Below are positions 1 through 9,388 of a stretch of DNA of 64,000 bases, piece by piece (the first letter of the stretch is position 1; every line of letters begins with the position of its first letter). Below the pieces are notes generated by a model. It ran no database searches and had not been told where the DNA came from. It saw only the letters and a list, made by a program, of their open reading frames with translations. This DNA is from Pseudomonadota bacterium (GTDB taxonomy: Bacteria > Pseudomonadota > Gammaproteobacteria > Burkholderiales > JABEVD01). The translations under genes and the position numbers were made by a program. The DNA lies in assembly GCA_021835845.1 (NCBI GenBank), contig JAKBJU010000012.1, positions 1 to 64,000 of the forward strand, given 5' to 3'.

Positions 1-125
1 GGCGCCATTATGCCGAAAATTCACTGGCGCCATTATGCCGAAAATTCACTGGCGCCATTACGCCGAAAATTCGGTGGCTCCTTTATGCCGAAAACGAATT
101 GGATCCATTGAGGTGAAAAATGACA
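1..125. repeat. Degenerate 25-bp tandem repeats, possible IS21-type element end
   Basis: Five consecutive 25-bp units run from base 1. The first two are identical (ggcgccattatgccgaaaa core), the third differs at a few bases, and the fourth and fifth are increasingly degenerate. The array ends near tgaca at 121-125, so read on the minus strand it begins with TGTCA followed by repeated TTCGGCATAATGGCGCC-like blocks. IS21-family elements characteristically begin with TG and carry several internal copies of a terminal repeat, so this could be the outer end of such an element lying left of the window. That assignment is inference because no transposase is in view. Confidence 0.45.
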
Positions 126-187
126 CCATCTGCTATTCTTTATCTTGCCAATCCCATCAATCCCCGTCCGGCATGTGCAGGGAAAGG

Positions 188-479
188 ATGAAAACCTGTT
201 ATATGGTTTCCTATTCTACCGGCAAAATCGGCTGGGCAGTAGCATCGGCCCATAACTCGGACGCCGACCATATCCATACGGGCGCACGCCCCCTATGCAC
301 CCGGGCTTCATCATTTCTGCCTGAGGGTTGAGAGCGAAAATGATGTAAAGGAAGCGGCTGAAATCCTCAAGGAACAAAATATTTCTGTTAGCGAGCCAAG
401 GTTGTATCCTGAATATGCACCTGACTACTTTGCAGTTTACATCGCCGACCCAGATGGTATACGCGCATTACATCGCTGA
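188..479 (+). pseudogene. Broken VOC-family (glyoxalase/bleomycin-resistance-like) gene
   Basis: In the frame of base 243 there is an open segment ending at the TGA at 477-479. It contains YAPGLHHFCLRVE, an amphipathic helix, and then YAPDYFAVYIADPDGIR, the typical second half of a vicinal-oxygen-chelate domain. The HH, Y and DPDG elements match the metal-binding C-terminal module. No start exists in this frame: a TAG stop lies at 240-242, and plausible upstream VOC sequence (GKIGWAVAS) sits in another frame from about 188, which suggests a frameshift near 250-280. The N-terminal half is missing. The repeat array at 1-125 lies directly upstream and may mark the truncating event. Confidence 0.6.
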
Positions 480-628
480 AGAATCAGCTGATCGCCCATG
501 CATCACTAGGGAAGCACTGAATAAATTGGCCTGACAAGAGAATTCGAGAGTATTTTTGTCAGCCAGGTGCCACATGCAGCATTTCAAGACCTGACCCTAA
601 GACCTATGGTGCCTGTTCCCAATTATCC

Positions 629-1216
629 CTATTCAGTAGGGTGCATATCGTAGATATGCAAACGGGCGTTCGTAAGATTTACACCATAATCAGCTAGCTC
701 TGAAATTTCGCCGTATACACGAATTTTGGAGCGTTCAGGAAGTATTCCTAATTCACGATATTCGGAAGCTGGGACTTCGCACCAAACTGAAGGTAAACCT
801 AACTTATTTCCAGGAACAGAAAGTTGTATCCTAATATCGCCATCATCTTGCAGCGTTCCACCAGTAAACAGCGTTTCCCATTCCACTCGCAAGCCGACAT
901 AACTTTTAGCGACATGATCGCGTTGTAGGGGTGGCGCATTCAAGATTGCGGTATTAATATCATCCAGCGTAACTGTACTAACTCGTTCAACCTGGGAGTG
1001 CTGTACGTCGGCGATAGAAATACTTTGTGATTTTGCTGGTGCACTGTCGTTATTCATATGAATAATCAAGTGTGACGAATGCTGCTCATTTGCCTGAGGA
1101 TAGATTCTTTTTCTAACCCACGAATAGCAATCCTCACCTGCTTTCTTTAGAAATCCTGTTGCAAAGGTACCAATGACGCCAATGGCTGCACCCCAAACAA
1201 AACTTGCCGGATCCAT
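629..1216 (-). CDS. Hypothetical membrane-anchored protein
   Basis: A 195-residue protein that I do not recognise. Residues about 6-24 (FVWGAAIGVIGTFATGFLKK) form one likely N-terminal membrane segment followed by basic residues, so the rest may face the cytoplasm. Residues 40-75 are polar and Ser/His/Asn-rich. The C-terminal 120 residues look like a compact beta-rich domain (alternating hydrophobics, GDIRIQLSVPG, KIRVYGEISEL). The DNA is visibly AT-richer than the neighbouring housekeeping genes and uses codons such as AAA, ATA and TTA more freely, which suggests acquisition by transfer. It is monocistronic, between the VOC remnant and the nrdB terminator. ATG start at 1214-1216. No function is proposed. 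Confidence 0.6.
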   Translation of the reverse strand: MDPASFVWGAAIGVIGTFATGFLKKAGEDCYSWVRKRIYPQANEQHSSHLIIHMNNDSAPAKSQSISIADVQHSQVERVSTVTLDDINTAILNAPPLQRDHVAKSYVGLRVEWETLFTGGTLQDDGDIRIQLSVPGNKLGLPSVWCEVPASEYRELGILPERSKIRVYGEISELADYGVNLTNARLHIYDMHPTE

Positions 1217-1298
1217 GATTGCTGTTTTACCTAGCAGAATTAAAAAATTAGAGACAAACTCGAATTTTAAATTGATATTGACTCAGTCCAAAAACCAA

Positions 1299-1323
1299 AA
1301 AGGCGCGGAAGTCCGCGCCTTTT
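1299..1323 (-). terminator. Rho-independent terminator, bidirectional form
   Basis: An 11-bp perfect stem AAAGGCGCGGA / TCCGCGCCTTT (1299-1309 with 1312-1322) has a 2-base loop. On the minus strand the stem is followed by a T-rich tract (TTTTTGGTTTTTGG), so it would end transcripts arriving from nrdA-nrdB. A shorter T run on the plus strand could also act on rightward transcripts. Confidence 0.8.
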
Positions 1324-1333
1324 CTCATTCTCC

Positions 1334-1433
1334 GGTTTCGAAGAAGTTCTTTTGGTTCCGGCCGGGCAGTATCCCGCCCTTAACCCGGCCGCACAAGTGC
1401 GTCCGCGTTAGCCTTCGCCGAAAGAATTTTTTC
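1334..1433. repeat. Palindromic element downstream of nrdB carrying copies of nrdB 3' sequence
   Basis: Plus-strand 1334-1353 is a 17/20 direct copy of 1489-1508 inside nrdB (the KNFFET codons). Positions 1421-1433 are an exact 13/13 inverted copy of 1495-1507. The two copies flank a GC-rich core with an 8-bp stem (CGGCCGGG / CCCGGCCG) and the motif gttagccttcgccg at 1407-1420. The core motif recurs with 12/14 identity in the nrdA-nrdB gap at 2622-2635. Nothing suggests that the segment is translated. Confidence 0.65.
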
Positions 1434-1443
1434 ACTTGCCTTC

Positions 1444-2535
1444 TCAGTCCCAGCTCAGAGCGCCACCCGTTTGGTACTCTGTAACTCTCGTTTCGAAAAA
1501 ATTCTTTTCCTTCTTCAGGTCGATCATTTCCGACATCCACGGGAACGGGTTCGATGCATTGGGATAGAGCGCATCCAGCCCGATCTGCTGGCAGCGGCGG
1601 TTGGCGATGTAGCGCAGATATTCCTTGAACATCGGCGCGTTCAGCCCGATCACGCCGCGCGGCATGGTGTCCTCGGCATAGCGGTATTCGAGGTCCACCC
1701 CCTTCTGCATCAAGACCTTGATCTCTTCCCGGAACTGCGGGGTCCAGAGATGGGGATTTTCCAGCTTGATCTGGTTGATCACGTCGATGCCGAAATTGCA
1801 GTGCATCGATTCGTCCCGCAAAATGTACTGGTACTGCTCCGCCGCGCCGGTCATCTTGTTGCGTCGGCCGAGCGCCAGGATCTGGGTGAATCCGACATAG
1901 AAGAACAGCCCTTCCATGATGCAGGCGAACACGATCAGGCTTTTCAGGAGCTTCTGGTCGTTCTCCGGGGTTCCGGTCCTGAATTCCGGGTTGGTGAGGG
2001 TGTCGATGAAGGGCAGCAGGAATTCGTCCTTCTCCCGGATCGATTTCACTTCGTGGTACATATTGAAGATCTCGCCCTCGTCGAGCCCCAGGCTCTCCAC
2101 GATGTACTGGTAGGCGTGGGTGTGGATCGCCTCCTCGAAGGCCTGCCTGAGCAGATACTGGCGGCATTCGGGGTTGCTGATATGGCGGTAGGTGCCGAGC
2201 ACGATGTTGTTCGCGGCGAGGCTGTCCGCGGTGACGAAAAAGCCGAGATTGCGCTTGATGATGAGGCGCTCGTCCTCGGTCAGCCCGTTCGGGTCCTTCC
2301 ACAGCGCGATGTCGCGGTTCATGTTCACTTCCTGCGGCATCCAGTGGTTCGCGCAGGCGGCGAGGTACTTCTCCCACGCCCACTTGTACTTGAACGGAAC
2401 CAGCTGGTTCACGTCCGACTTGCAGTTGATGATCTTCTTGTCCTCGACCGAGACGCGCCTCATCGAGATGTCCTGATCATCCGCTTCCATCCTGGAAGAA
2501 GAACGGCTTGGTGTATTTTCTTCGAAACTCAGCAT
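1444..2535 (-). CDS. nrdB: Ribonucleoside-diphosphate reductase class Ia, beta subunit
   Basis: Small (R2) subunit, 363 residues, housing the di-iron/tyrosyl radical cofactor that initiates ribonucleotide reduction by NrdA. Visible metal ligands are D104, E135, H138, E208, E242 and H245. The radical tyrosine is Y142 in the EAIHTHAY motif, matching the E115-H118-Y122 arrangement of E. coli NrdB. The C-terminal tail carries the conserved Tyr of [12 protein letters not shown], in the stretch that docks on NrdA. The ATG at 2533-2535 is preceded by GGAGG. It lies 140 bp downstream of nrdA and is presumably co-transcribed, although a hairpin separates the two genes. The N-terminal 20 residues are extended and polar. 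Confidence 0.97.
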   Translation of the reverse strand: MLSFEENTPSRSSSRMEADDQDISMRRVSVEDKKIINCKSDVNQLVPFKYKWAWEKYLAACANHWMPQEVNMNRDIALWKDPNGLTEDERLIIKRNLGFFVTADSLAANNIVLGTYRHISNPECRQYLLRQAFEEAIHTHAYQYIVESLGLDEGEIFNMYHEVKSIREKDEFLLPFIDTLTNPEFRTGTPENDQKLLKSLIVFACIMEGLFFYVGFTQILALGRRNKMTGAAEQYQYILRDESMHCNFGIDVINQIKLENPHLWTPQFREEIKVLMQKGVDLEYRYAEDTMPRGVIGLNAPMFKEYLRYIANRRCQQIGLDALYPNASNPFPWMSEMIDLKKEKNFFETRVTEYQTGGALSWD

Positions 2536-2557
2536 GTTGTCTTTTCCTCCCTTGCTG

Positions 2558-2704
2558 CCTTACTGGCAGACCTCGCATTCGGGGTTGTGGCTACGGCCGC
2601 AAGGCTTAACTTGCTGCACAAGTTAGCCTCCGTCGCAACCCCGGCTATTTCATTACCCGACCTTGGTCGCATTCCTCACTGGCAGGCCTCGCATTCGGGG
2701 TTGT
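2558..2704. repeat. nrdA 3'-end duplication flanking a hairpin in the nrdA-nrdB gap
   Basis: Positions 2674-2704, covering the last nrdA codons (NPECEACQ-stop), are repeated as 2558-2588 with 29/31 identity and an offset of 116 bp. Between them lies a long imperfect hairpin: outer arms ggggttg (2581-2587) and caacccc (2636-2642), middle arms acgg (2593-2596) and ccgt (2630-2633), and inner arms around aacttg / caagtt (2608-2624). The left outer arm belongs to the duplicated gene end, so the opposite arm is an inverted copy of host sequence. Architecture and core motif parallel the element after nrdB. Confidence 0.75.
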
Positions 2705-5486
2705 CGATGGAGCAGAACTTCGTCTCCTCGACCTGGACCGCGTTCAAGGATCCCGCATTCGTCGTCGATTTCTCGGCTGATGTCGCCCCCAGGGTCCTCA
2801 GGTAATAGGTCGTCTTGAGCCCTCTCACCCAGGCGAGCTTGTAGGTGTCGTCGAGCTTCCTGCCTGATGCGCCCGCCATGTAGATGTTGAGCGACTGTCC
2901 CTGGTCTATCCATTTCTGGCGGCGCGATGCGGCTTCAACCAGCCAGGCGGGCTCGATCTCGAAGGCGGTCGCGTACAGGTTCCGTATTTCCTGCGGAATC
3001 CTGTCTATCTTGGCGAGGCTGCCGTCGAAATACTTGAGGTCCGCGATCATCACTTCGTCCCAGAGCCCGATCGCCTTCAGATCCTTCACCAGCTCCTCGT
3101 TGGTGATGGTGAATTCGCCCGAGAGGTTCGACTTCACGTAAACGTTCTGGTAGGTCGGCTCGATACTGGCTGAAACCCCGACGATGTTCGAGATCGTCGC
3201 GGTCGGCGCGATCGCGAGGCAGTTCGAGTTCCTCATGCCGTACTGGGCAATCCTGCCGCGCAATGCCTTCCAGTCCAGGGTCTCGGAAGTGTCCACCTCC
3301 ACATACCCGCCGCGCTCCTCGCTCAGGAGCTTCAGCGAATCTTGGGGCAATATGCCGCGATCCCACAGGCTGCCCTTGAAAGTGCTGTAGCGTCCGCGTT
3401 CTTCCGCCAGCTCGGTGGATGCCCAGTAGGCGCAATAGGCCACCGCTTCCATGGAGCGGTCGGCGAATTCCACGGCCTCATTCGAGGCATAGGGAATCCT
3501 CAGCATGTGCAGCGAATCCTGGAAGCCCATGATGCCGAGGCCCACGGGGCGGTGCTTGAGGTTGGAGTTCCTGGCCTTCTTCACCGCGTAGTAGTTGATG
3601 TCGATCACGTTGTCGAGCATCCTCATCGCGGTCGAGACGGTCTGCTTCAGCTTGTCGAAATCGATCTTGCCGTCCGCCGTGACATGCGCGGAAAGGTTGA
3701 CCGATCCCAGGTTGCACACCGCGATCTCTTCCTCGTTGGTGTTGAGCATGATCTCGGTGCAGAGGTTGGAGCTGTGCACCACCCCGACATGCTGCTGCGG
3801 GGAGCGGATGTTGCAGGCGTCCTTGAAGGTGATCCAGGGATGCCCCGTCTCGAACAGCATGGTCAGCATCTTGCGCCACAGCTGCTGGGCCGGGATCTTC
3901 TTGAAGAGGGTGATTTTCCCGCTCTCGATGTCCGCCTCGTAGGCCGTGTAGGCCTGCTCGAAATCGCGCCCGAACTTGTCGTGCAGGTCCGGCACGTCGG
4001 AAGGCGAAAACAGCGTCCATTCCCCGCCGTCCATGACGCGCTTCATGAAGAGATCCGGAATCCAGTTCGCGGTATTCATGTCGTGGGTGCGGCGCCTGTC
4101 GTCCCCGGTGTTCTTCCTGAGCTCCAGGAATTCCTCAATGTCGAGATGCCAGGTTTCTAGATAGGCGCAAACCGCGCCCTTGCGCTTGCCGCCCTGGTTG
4201 ACCGCAACCGCGGTGTCGTTCACCACCTTGAGGAAGGGCACCACGCCCTGGGACTTGCCGTTGGTTCCCTTGATGCGGGAGCCCATTGCGCGCACCATCG
4301 TCCAGTCGTTGCCGAGCCCCCCTGCGAACTTGGAAAGCAGCGCATTCTCCTTGATCGCTTCGTAAATCGCATCCAGGTCGTCCTCCACCGTGGTGAGGTA
4401 GCAGGAAGAAAGCTGCGAGCGCCTCGTTCCCGAATTGAACAGCGTCGGGGTGGAGCTCATGAAATCGAAGCTGGAGAGCAGCCTGTAGAACTCGATGGCG
4501 CGGGCCTCGCGGTTCACTTCGTTGAGGGCGAGCCCCATCGCGACGCGCATGAAGAACGCCTGGGGAAGCTCTATCCTGCGCTCCCGGATGTGCAGGAAAT
4601 AGCGGTCGTACAGGGTCTGAAGTCCCAGATAGCGGAACTTGAGATCGAGTTCGGCATCGAGCGCCGCCCCCAGCTTCGCCAGATCGTACTGCAGCAGGCG
4701 CTCGTCCAGCAGCTCGGCTTCAACGCCCTTCTTGATGAATCCGGGGAAATATTCCGCATAGCGCGATTTCATCGCCTCCTGGGAAACGTCCTCGCCCAGC
4801 ACCTCGCTCCGGATGGTGCGCATCAGAAGGCGCGCGGTGACGAAATCGTAGGCAGGGTCCTTCTCGATCAGCACGCGGGCGGAGAGGATCGCGGATTTCA
4901 GCACTTCCTCCATCGGCACCCCGTCGTACAGATCCCGGAGGGTGGCTTCTGCGATGATCCTGGAATCGACTTCCAGCCCGGTGCAGGCGGATTTCACCAT
5001 CGCATCCAGATGCGCGATGTCGAGCGGAATCCTCTCCCCACGGTCCAGCGCGTGAAGCAGCGGCGCGGACGAATCGGATGCGGCATGCTTCGCCCGCTCC
5101 CTGGCGCGTTCCTCGCGGTAGAGCACGTAGGATCTCGCCACGTCGTGCTCTCCGGAGCGCATCAGGGCGAGCTCGACCTGATCCTGCACGTCCTCGATGT
5201 GGAAAGTGCCGCCGTGGGGCTGACGCCGCATCAGGGCGTTCACGACATTGTCGGTCAGCTGGGCCACGATCTCGCGCACCCTCGCGGAAGCCGCACCCTG
5301 CCCGCCGTTGACCGCGATGAAAGCCTTGGTGAGCGCCACCATGATCTTGGAAGGCTCGAAAGCGACGACTGCGCCGTTGCGCCGGATGAGCTTGTATTGC
5401 TCGTAGGGGGAGTTCTGTAGATCCGGGTTCGAATCCTGCGCCATCGGCATGAACGTCGAAGCGGGGTTTCCTGTGGCAAGCTGCAT
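2676..5486 (-). CDS. nrdA: Ribonucleoside-diphosphate reductase class Ia, alpha subunit
   Basis: Catalytic large (R1) subunit, 936 residues, reducing NDPs to dNDPs with NrdB. An ATP-cone allosteric domain occupies about residues 30-125. The active-site triad N574-C576-E578 lies in SNLCTE, and the redox cysteines are in LSSCYLT and AVCNLGS. The radical-transfer tyrosine pair is in KTTYYLRT. The C-terminal pair C932/C935 (NPECEACQ) re-reduces the active site via thioredoxin or glutaredoxin; the CxxC spacing is tighter than in E. coli. The ATG at 5484-5486 was chosen because AGGGAG lies about 10 bases upstream; an in-frame open stretch further upstream crosses into ampD and is not coding. An NrdR-type box lies 45 bp upstream. 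Confidence 0.97.
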   Translation of the reverse strand: MQLATGNPASTFMPMAQDSNPDLQNSPYEQYKLIRRNGAVVAFEPSKIMVALTKAFIAVNGGQGAASARVREIVAQLTDNVVNALMRRQPHGGTFHIEDVQDQVELALMRSGEHDVARSYVLYREERARERAKHAASDSSAPLLHALDRGERIPLDIAHLDAMVKSACTGLEVDSRIIAEATLRDLYDGVPMEEVLKSAILSARVLIEKDPAYDFVTARLLMRTIRSEVLGEDVSQEAMKSRYAEYFPGFIKKGVEAELLDERLLQYDLAKLGAALDAELDLKFRYLGLQTLYDRYFLHIRERRIELPQAFFMRVAMGLALNEVNREARAIEFYRLLSSFDFMSSTPTLFNSGTRRSQLSSCYLTTVEDDLDAIYEAIKENALLSKFAGGLGNDWTMVRAMGSRIKGTNGKSQGVVPFLKVVNDTAVAVNQGGKRKGAVCAYLETWHLDIEEFLELRKNTGDDRRRTHDMNTANWIPDLFMKRVMDGGEWTLFSPSDVPDLHDKFGRDFEQAYTAYEADIESGKITLFKKIPAQQLWRKMLTMLFETGHPWITFKDACNIRSPQQHVGVVHSSNLCTEIMLNTNEEEIAVCNLGSVNLSAHVTADGKIDFDKLKQTVSTAMRMLDNVIDINYYAVKKARNSNLKHRPVGLGIMGFQDSLHMLRIPYASNEAVEFADRSMEAVAYCAYWASTELAEERGRYSTFKGSLWDRGILPQDSLKLLSEERGGYVEVDTSETLDWKALRGRIAQYGMRNSNCLAIAPTATISNIVGVSASIEPTYQNVYVKSNLSGEFTITNEELVKDLKAIGLWDEVMIADLKYFDGSLAKIDRIPQEIRNLYATAFEIEPAWLVEAASRRQKWIDQGQSLNIYMAGASGRKLDDTYKLAWVRGLKTTYYLRTLGATSAEKSTTNAGSLNAVQVEETKFCSIDNPECEACQ

Positions 5487-5530
5487 GGCTACGTCTCCCT
5501 CATGATTGATCGGTGTTCTTTCGCACCGCA

Positions 5531-5546
5531 ACACTATATGTTGTGT
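5531..5546 (-). promoter_or_regulatory. NrdR box upstream of nrdAB
   Basis: ACACTATATGTTGTGT matches the NrdR repressor consensus (ACACWATATATWGTGT) at 15 of 16 positions. NrdR boxes normally come as a pair about three helical turns apart. A degenerate second candidate lies around 5565-5580, and the other side is occupied by the ribosome binding region. It would repress nrdAB when dATP is plentiful. Confidence 0.75.
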
Positions 5547-5620
5547 CTCTGCGGCATGTCGAAAACAAATTCTAGTGGCTTGCGCAGAAAAGCGCAACAA
5601 TATTTTTATGCCCCGGAAAA

Positions 5621-6168
5621 TCAAGAAGATAGCTTTTCCAGGGCACCCCTGTAGCGATTCCAGTCGAAAAACGGACCGGGATCGGTCTTTCTTCCGGGGG
5701 CGATTTCGGAATGCCCGGCGATGCCGCAGCCAGGATATTTTTCGAAAATGGCGAGCGTCAATGCCTTCAACGCATCGTACTGTTCCGCAGCAAAGGGGAT
5801 GAAATCCGTCCCTTCGAGCTCTATTCCCACGGAAAAATCGTTGCATTTCTCCCTGCCGCGCCAGGTCGAGACGCCGGCATGCCAGGCCCGCTTCACGGTC
5901 GGCACGAACTGGAACACCCGCCCTTCCCGGTTCACGAAGAAATGGCTCGAAACCTTGAGGCCTGAAATCCCCTGGTAATAGGGATGGGCCGACGCGTCGA
6001 GGGTATTGGTGAAAAGTTCGATCACGCCGCATCCGCCGAACTCCCCGGGGGGAAGGCTGATGCTGTGGATGACGACAAGATCGATTGCGCATCCTTGCGG
6101 GCGTTCGTCGCAATTGGGGGAAGGGATGAATGTTGCGCCATCCAGCATGCCGTCATCGTCTATCCGCA

Positions 6169-6169
<1 letters not shown>
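5621..6169 (-). CDS. ampD: 1,6-anhydro-N-acetylmuramyl-L-alanine amidase AmpD
   Basis: Cytoplasmic zinc amidase (Amidase_2 family), 182 residues, that cleaves anhydro-muropeptides during peptidoglycan recycling. Putative zinc ligands are the His of VVIHSISLP, the His of GIAGHSEIAPGR and the Asp of KTDPGPFFDW, at the usual spacing. Length is typical. The ATG at 6167-6169 overlaps the pilR stop by one base (TGATG), implying translational coupling in a pilS-pilR-ampD transcript. No signal peptide is present, consistent with the cytoplasmic enzyme rather than AmpDh-type periplasmic relatives. The 135 bp upstream of nrdA separate the two transcription units. Confidence 0.95.
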
Positions 6170-7473
<1,304 letters not shown>

Positions 7474-7480
7474 GCCTTCC

Positions 7481-9085
7481 TTACGCTTGATCAACGTCAG
7501 CCCCCCTGCATTCGATCCTGAAATGGCCGCCCGGGCTGTCGCCGACATAATCCAGCGTGGCGCCGTTCGCAGCAGAAATTTCCCGCGCGATATAAAGCCC
7601 CAGCCCGGTCCCCCCTTCGGAAGTGGTGAAGAAGGGCTCGAACAGCTCGGCCTGCAAGGACTCGGCGACGCCCGGCCCGTCGTCCATGATATCAATATTC
7701 ATCCTGTCCGGCCGGCTTCCCCGGCCGATGCGGATGCGGATGCTCTCCGCCTGCTTTCGGGAATGGCGCCAGGCATTCCGGGAAAGGTTCCACATCACCT
7801 GATTCAGGTGGCTCCTGTCGAAAACCAGGTTTTGCGAGGATTTCAGCTCCAGCACGAAGGATTCGCGCGAAACCTTGTGGATCTGGCAGAACTGGTCGAG
7901 AAAATCCGGAAAAAAGCTTTCCGGGCTGAAAATTTCGGCATTGGCGCTGTCCTTGCGGTTGAAGCGCAAGATATCCTGAACCATGCTATCGAGCCGCTTC
8001 GAGTTTTCCAGAATGATGCTGATCAGCCTGGACTGCATGGGCTCCGCTGCCGCATCCTCGGCAAGCAGATCGGCTGCATAGGTGATGGAGGCAAGGGGAT
8101 TCCTGATTTCGTGCGCGATATTGGCCGTGAGCCGCCCCAGAGCGGCAAGCTTGATTTGCCTCGCCTGATTCTGTATCCGGCTCCAGTCTTCCAGAAAAAT
8201 GACCGAGCAGCCTCCGTCGACGGGGGCGAACCTGACCCGGATCCGCCGCCCGCTTCCCGCCGTCGCAAGCAGGTCCTCACGGCCATTTTCGCCCCTGGCA
8301 TGCCAGAGCCTGGCGATCTGGGGCACTTCCCCGTCGAGGTTCGCATCCAGGAGCGCCGCCCCGTTTAAGGCCAGCAGGCTTTCCGCCTGGAGGTTCCAGC
8401 TCAGTATCTTGCCCGACCCATCCACGACGAGGATGCCGTCCTGCAGTTCCTGGATCACCCTGTGATTGATTTTTTCCATGCTGGCAAGGTCGGCGCCGCG
8501 CCGCCTGGCGAGCTCCACGTTTTCGCGGCTCGACTGGGCGAGCACCCGCATCAGCCCCCCCATCACGAAATAGCCGATGGAGAGCATTCCCGCCAGCACA
8601 TAGTGGGAGGCCGCAGGCTGGAAATAGAGCAGATCGTAGGTGTGCTCCAGCAATATCGCAATGCAGGCCAGGGATGCGAAGAACAGCATCATCCTCCCCT
8701 GGCGGATGAGTCCGGATGCGGCCAGGGAGACCAGCAGCAGGAGCCCGAGACCGCTCTGTATGCCGCCGCTCGCATGCATCAGTATCACGATGAAGACGAT
8801 GTCGAGACAGACCTGAACCGCCAGTTGTGCGTTGAAATCCGGCTTGCGCCATGCGATCGGCAGTATGAATGCCAGTCCCACCGCAAGATAAGCAGCGCTT
8901 GCATAAAGAAAGAGCTTGGGGTCGAAGGTTCCGAAGTCGAACTCCCCGCCCAGAAAGGACGTCGCGACAAGGAAAAGTCCGCCCAGCATGATGCGATAGA
9001 TGTTAAAATAATGAAGCAGGCGCCACAGCAGATCGTCGTGACTTGTTTCCGCCTCGGGGGCGAGGATGTGGCTAACCAGGTTCAT
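7481..9085 (-). CDS. pilS: Membrane sensor histidine kinase, PilS type
   Basis: A 534-residue kinase with six predicted membrane helices in residues 30-180, a PAS-like segment (about 200-300), an H-box with H325 in ANIAHEIRNP, an N-box (NLSRNAWRHS), and G-boxes DDGPGV and GGTGLGLYIA. The multi-spanning N-terminus is the hallmark of PilS, which senses pilin in the inner membrane. It phosphorylates the downstream PilR. The ATG at 9083-9085 overlaps the stop of the preceding small gene (ATGA). Confidence 0.93.
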   Translation of the reverse strand: MNLVSHILAPEAETSHDDLLWRLLHYFNIYRIMLGGLFLVATSFLGGEFDFGTFDPKLFLYASAAYLAVGLAFILPIAWRKPDFNAQLAVQVCLDIVFIVILMHASGGIQSGLGLLLLVSLAASGLIRQGRMMLFFASLACIAILLEHTYDLLYFQPAASHYVLAGMLSIGYFVMGGLMRVLAQSSRENVELARRRGADLASMEKINHRVIQELQDGILVVDGSGKILSWNLQAESLLALNGAALLDANLDGEVPQIARLWHARGENGREDLLATAGSGRRIRVRFAPVDGGCSVIFLEDWSRIQNQARQIKLAALGRLTANIAHEIRNPLASITYAADLLAEDAAAEPMQSRLISIILENSKRLDSMVQDILRFNRKDSANAEIFSPESFFPDFLDQFCQIHKVSRESFVLELKSSQNLVFDRSHLNQVMWNLSRNAWRHSRKQAESIRIRIGRGSRPDRMNIDIMDDGPGVAESLQAELFEPFFTTSEGGTGLGLYIAREISAANGATLDYVGDSPGGHFRIECRGADVDQA

Positions 9086-9285
9086 CGCGCATGCAGCTGG
9101 CGATGTTCGTCGCAGCAGAAAAAGCGCCCCCCGGAGGCGACGCTTTCGTTTTCAGGCTGATGGACGCCGCAATGGGCGCACTTGACCATGTCTTCAGACT
9201 TTGGGACCGACTGCTTCGGTGCGCGATGCTTGAACAGGGAATGGGCGACGAAGAATACGACAGCCAGCAGGATGATTTTAGCCAT
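9082..9285 (-). CDS. PP0621-family small membrane protein
   Basis: A 67-residue protein with an N-terminal hydrophobic helix (MAKIILLAVVFFVAHSLF), a short basic linker and a C-terminal metal-binding module CAHCGVHQPE...FFCCDEHRQL. The CxxC and the C/H-rich second half look like a treble-clef or zinc-ribbon fold. This matches the PP0621 family, whose members commonly precede pilS; no biochemical role is established. It is first in the operon with pilS-pilR-ampD and overlaps pilS by 4 bases. The promoter must lie within 9286-9388, shared with the divergent GGDEF/EAL gene. Confidence 0.85.
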   Translation of the reverse strand: MAKIILLAVVFFVAHSLFKHRAPKQSVPKSEDMVKCAHCGVHQPENESVASGGRFFCCDEHRQLHAR

Positions 9286-9388
9286 CCGGCGAACATAACA
9301 AAGCGGGACAGAAAAGGCAAGGCGACCAATGTCCTGAAAGATTCTCAGTTTCTGGCGAAACCATTATGATGTTTTTCAGAGTCCTGAA

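Noticed and set aside
1-125. CRISPR-like short repeats
   Set aside because: Units are directly adjacent with no spacers and decay progressively; a tandem or transposon-end array fits better.
35-331. 98-codon open frame across the repeats
   Set aside because: Begins inside the repeat array, has no protein-like pattern over most of its length, and overlaps the VOC remnant in another frame; at most its middle part belongs to the broken gene.
531-562. Inverted repeat CTGACAA/TTGTCAG as a terminator
   Set aside because: 7-bp arms with an 18-base AT-rich loop and no following T tract; no transcript clearly ends here. The rest of 480-628 shows nothing recognisable.
2581-2642. Integron attC site in the nrdA-nrdB hairpin
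   Set aside because: GTTAAGC and GCTTAAC-like words occur, but they sit in the centre of the stem instead of at its ends, and no cassette structure or integrase is present.
2676-6113. Longer N-terminus of nrdA reaching into ampD
   Set aside because: The upstream part is antisense-free but in the wrong frame of ampD, lacks ribonucleotide reductase homology, and would cross the NrdR box; the ATG at 5486 has a ribosome site and the ATP cone follows it.
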